Assembly: GCA_015489185.1 (NCBI GenBank)
Contig: WGAE01000181.1
Span: forward strand, 1 to 7,081
DNA: 7,081 bases
From: Campylobacterales bacterium
GTDB taxonomy: Bacteria > Campylobacterota > Campylobacteria > Campylobacterales > QNZT01
Direction of reading: 5' to 3'
Shown here piece by piece: positions 5,601 through 7,081 of this stretch. Positions within the stretch are counted from its first letter, which is position 1. The number at the start of each line of letters is the position of its first letter. The notes beneath the pieces are model-generated. The model was not told where the DNA came from, searched no databases, and was given only the letters and a program-made list of their open reading frames with translations. The position numbers and the translations under genes are program-made.

Positions 5601-7081
5601 ATGATGCAACTTACGAAAAATTTTTTAGCGAAGCTTTCTATTGCTAAAAAATCCTTCTTTTTATTGTTGATATCAACCTTCGGCATGCTCTTTCTGGGGG
5701 CAATGGTCCATTTTGGACTCTATAATATCAAATCTGAAGCAGAGCACGTTTATGAAAATGTGCTTCATGAAATCAGACTGTTGCATAGCATGCAAACAAA
5801 CGATCTTGCAAATCTGCTCAAAAGAGTAGACGGAATCGATCACAATGTCACAGATTATTCACATTTGATTCTTTATCTTCAGGATAAAAACCTTAATCTG
5901 GGTCGAACCCTCTCCGAGATTGAAAAAATTGCGCCTGAAGATGCCGAAAAGCTCTCATCTTCTCTTAAAAAGTTACAAAACAGTCTAAAAGACGTGGGGC
6001 AAAGACTCGAAAACGGAGAAACTGACACGTTTGGCAAAGAGGATAAATTGCAAATTGAGCGAAACCTTTTTCACCTGAGTGATCGTATCAACCATATTGT
6101 CAGAACTAGATTTGCTGATATTCAAAAAAGTATGGCACATATTCATGAACACTATTACGGAACGATTATCAGTACAGCATTGATGATCTTTTTAATTCTG
6201 CTTCTTTCGGGAACACTTGCCTACTCCATTTATGACAGTATCAAAAAATTGATCTACGGTCTTTCCGATATCGTCACACGAAAAACCAAAGATTATCAGG
6301 AGCTGGCACAACAACTCGAATATAAAGTCAACAAGGAAGTCATCAAAAACCGTGAAAAAGATCAGATCATGTACCAGCACGCACGCCTTGCCGCAATGGG
6401 TGAGATGATCGGTAACATCGCCCATCAATGGCGTCAACCGCTCAATGCCCTGACGGTGCTGATTCAGAGTTTCGGCGTCAAGAGTATGAGCGGCAACCTG
6501 ACGCAGGAGTTTATCGACAAACAAGTTGCCGAAGGACTGAGACTCGCAAACCAGATGTCCAACACGATCGAAGATTTTAAAAACTTTTTCAGCCCACACA
6601 AAGAGCGTGAATATTTCGGTGTCGTCAAAACGCTTCGCGAGACACTCGACCTGGTAGAATTTTTCTGTAAAGATGAGCATATTGACATTCGCCTCATTGC
6701 AAAAGAGGAGATCAGAGTCTACGGTTACTCCAACGAATTTTCACAAGTGATTTTGAACCTTTTGAATAACGCCAGAGACAATTTCAAACAGCGCAACATC
6801 CAAAAAGAGCGCAAAATTCTGATCAAAGTTGAGAAGAAAAACCGTCCGGAACCTTTTGTCATGATCTCGTTTATTGATAACGGCGGAGGGATCGAAGAGC
6901 ACATTATCGATCGTATCTTCGAACCCTACTTTACGACCAAGCACAAATCGACCGGTACAGGCATTGGGCTTTATATGTCCAAACAGATCATTGAAAAGCA
7001 AATGCACGGGCTGATGACTGTCAAAAACATCACCAGTAAAATGGGAACCGGCAAACGTTATCGCTGCGCACAATTCATCAT
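5601..7081 (+). CDS. Membrane-bound sensor histidine kinase, C-terminus outside the window
   Basis: The frame is open from 5601 to the window end, 493 complete codons. Residues ~19-41 and ~189-211 are transmembrane helices enclosing a periplasmic sensor of ~145 residues. The sensor is predicted largely helical, with many Leu/Asp/Lys heptad-like stretches and no cysteines, suggestive of a helical-bundle sensor rather than a PAS/Cache fold. I see no convincing HAMP; a coiled-coil linker (~225-265) leads to the phosphoacceptor box AAMGEMIGNIAHQWRQPLNAL with H275. The ATP-binding domain has the N box NLLNNARDN (386-394), G1 DNGGGI (426-431), F box IFEPYFTTK (439-447) and G2 GTGIGL (452-457), so the kinase looks active. 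The last visible residues (GKRYRCAQFI) lie in the final strand, so probably fewer than 15 residues are missing. The ligand is unknown, and a partner response regulator, if adjacent, lies beyond 7081. Upstream in-frame stop at 5556-5558. Confidence 0.95.
   Translation, partial: MMQLTKNFLAKLSIAKKSFFLLLISTFGMLFLGAMVHFGLYNIKSEAEHVYENVLHEIRLLHSMQTNDLANLLKRVDGIDHNVTDYSHLILYLQDKNLNLGRTLSEIEKIAPEDAEKLSSSLKKLQNSLKDVGQRLENGETDTFGKEDKLQIERNLFHLSDRINHIVRTRFADIQKSMAHIHEHYYGTIISTALMIFLILLLSGTLAYSIYDSIKKLIYGLSDIVTRKTKDYQELAQQLEYKVNKEVIKNREKDQIMYQHARLAAMGEMIGNIAHQWRQPLNALTVLIQSFGVKSMSGNLTQEFIDKQVAEGLRLANQMSNTIEDFKNFFSPHKEREYFGVVKTLRETLDLVEFFCKDEHIDIRLIAKEEIRVYGYSNEFSQVILNLLNNARDNFKQRNIQKERKILIKVEKKNRPEPFVMISFIDNGGGIEEHIIDRIFEPYFTTKHKSTGTGIGLYMSKQIIEKQMHGLMTVKNITSKMGTGKRYRCAQFI
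5620..5652. repeat. AT-rich inverted repeat at the start of the histidine kinase gene
   Basis: ATTTTTTAGC (5620-5629) and GCTAAAAAAT (5643-5652) are perfect reverse complements separated by 13 nt. The repeat begins 19 nt after the kinase ATG, inside codons 7-18. It could fold in the mRNA near the initiation region, but it is short, AT-rich and lies in coding sequence rich in Phe, Leu and Lys codons, so chance is a real alternative. Confidence 0.4.

Noticed and set aside
5492..5686. - strand 64-codon frame in the divergent region
   Set aside because: It overlaps the start of the kinase gene antisense, has no clear ribosome site, and its low-complexity Lys/Ile/Phe content is what AT-rich intergenic DNA gives by chance.
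6192..6680. - strand open frame (162 codons) opposite the histidine kinase core
   Set aside because: It lies opposite the H275 region and helical linker, whose conservation explains the sequence. No domain or ribosome site is seen.
1..7081. Search for a defence system, mobile element, CRISPR array, tRNA or integration site
   Set aside because: All coding space is filled by conserved housekeeping, nitrogen-regulation and signalling genes in compact order. I found no transposase, integrase, repeat array or tRNA-like structure.

Overview
The window reads as an ordinary chromosomal stretch from a free-living member of the Campylobacterota (Epsilonproteobacteria). Three things point there: the gene order TPR protein - rnhA - rnc - aroC, which I recall from Helicobacter and Campylobacter genomes; the GEMIGNIAHQWRQPL-type phosphoacceptor box of the histidine kinase, which is very common in this phylum; and promoters made of an extended -10 (TGnTATAAT) behind T-rich DNA with no obvious -35. 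The moderate GC content, estimated by eye, fits Sulfurovum- or Sulfuricurvum-like sulfur oxidisers better than AT-rich Campylobacter or Helicobacter. The genus is a guess.

Layout. (1) Positions 1-1021 hold the 3' part of an ammonium channel gene (amtB) followed by its PII regulator (glnK), closed by a GC-rich hairpin. (2) From a promoter near 1100, five tightly packed + strand genes run to 4992: a LapB-like membrane-anchored TPR/rubredoxin-type protein, RNase HI, RNase III, chorismate synthase and a zinc-ribbon methyltransferase. Each of the last four overlaps the gene before it (by 23, 8, 4 and 11 nt), so this is almost certainly one translationally coupled operon. (3) A UPF0047/YjbQ gene lies on the - strand at 4993-5412, stop codon to stop codon against the methyltransferase. 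(4) A 188-bp AT-rich divergent promoter region follows. (5) A membrane histidine kinase starts near 5601 and leaves the window just before its C-terminus.

How the genes work together. AmtB and GlnK form the ammonium uptake and sensing pair. The large operon joins RNA housekeeping (RNase HI, RNase III), the last step of the shikimate pathway (AroC), a probable envelope-biogenesis adaptor (LapB-like) and a methyltransferase of unknown substrate. The histidine kinase has a helical periplasmic sensor of about 145 residues and no partner regulator within the window.

I see no tRNA or rRNA gene, mobile element, CRISPR array or sign of recent transfer, and no gene-free stretch longer than 300 bases. 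I did not find a new defence or mobile system. The points most worth checking are the LapB-like protein, the aroC-coupled methyltransferase, a perfectly symmetric -10 element between the divergent genes, and an Asp-to-Asn change at a metal-ligand position of RNase III.
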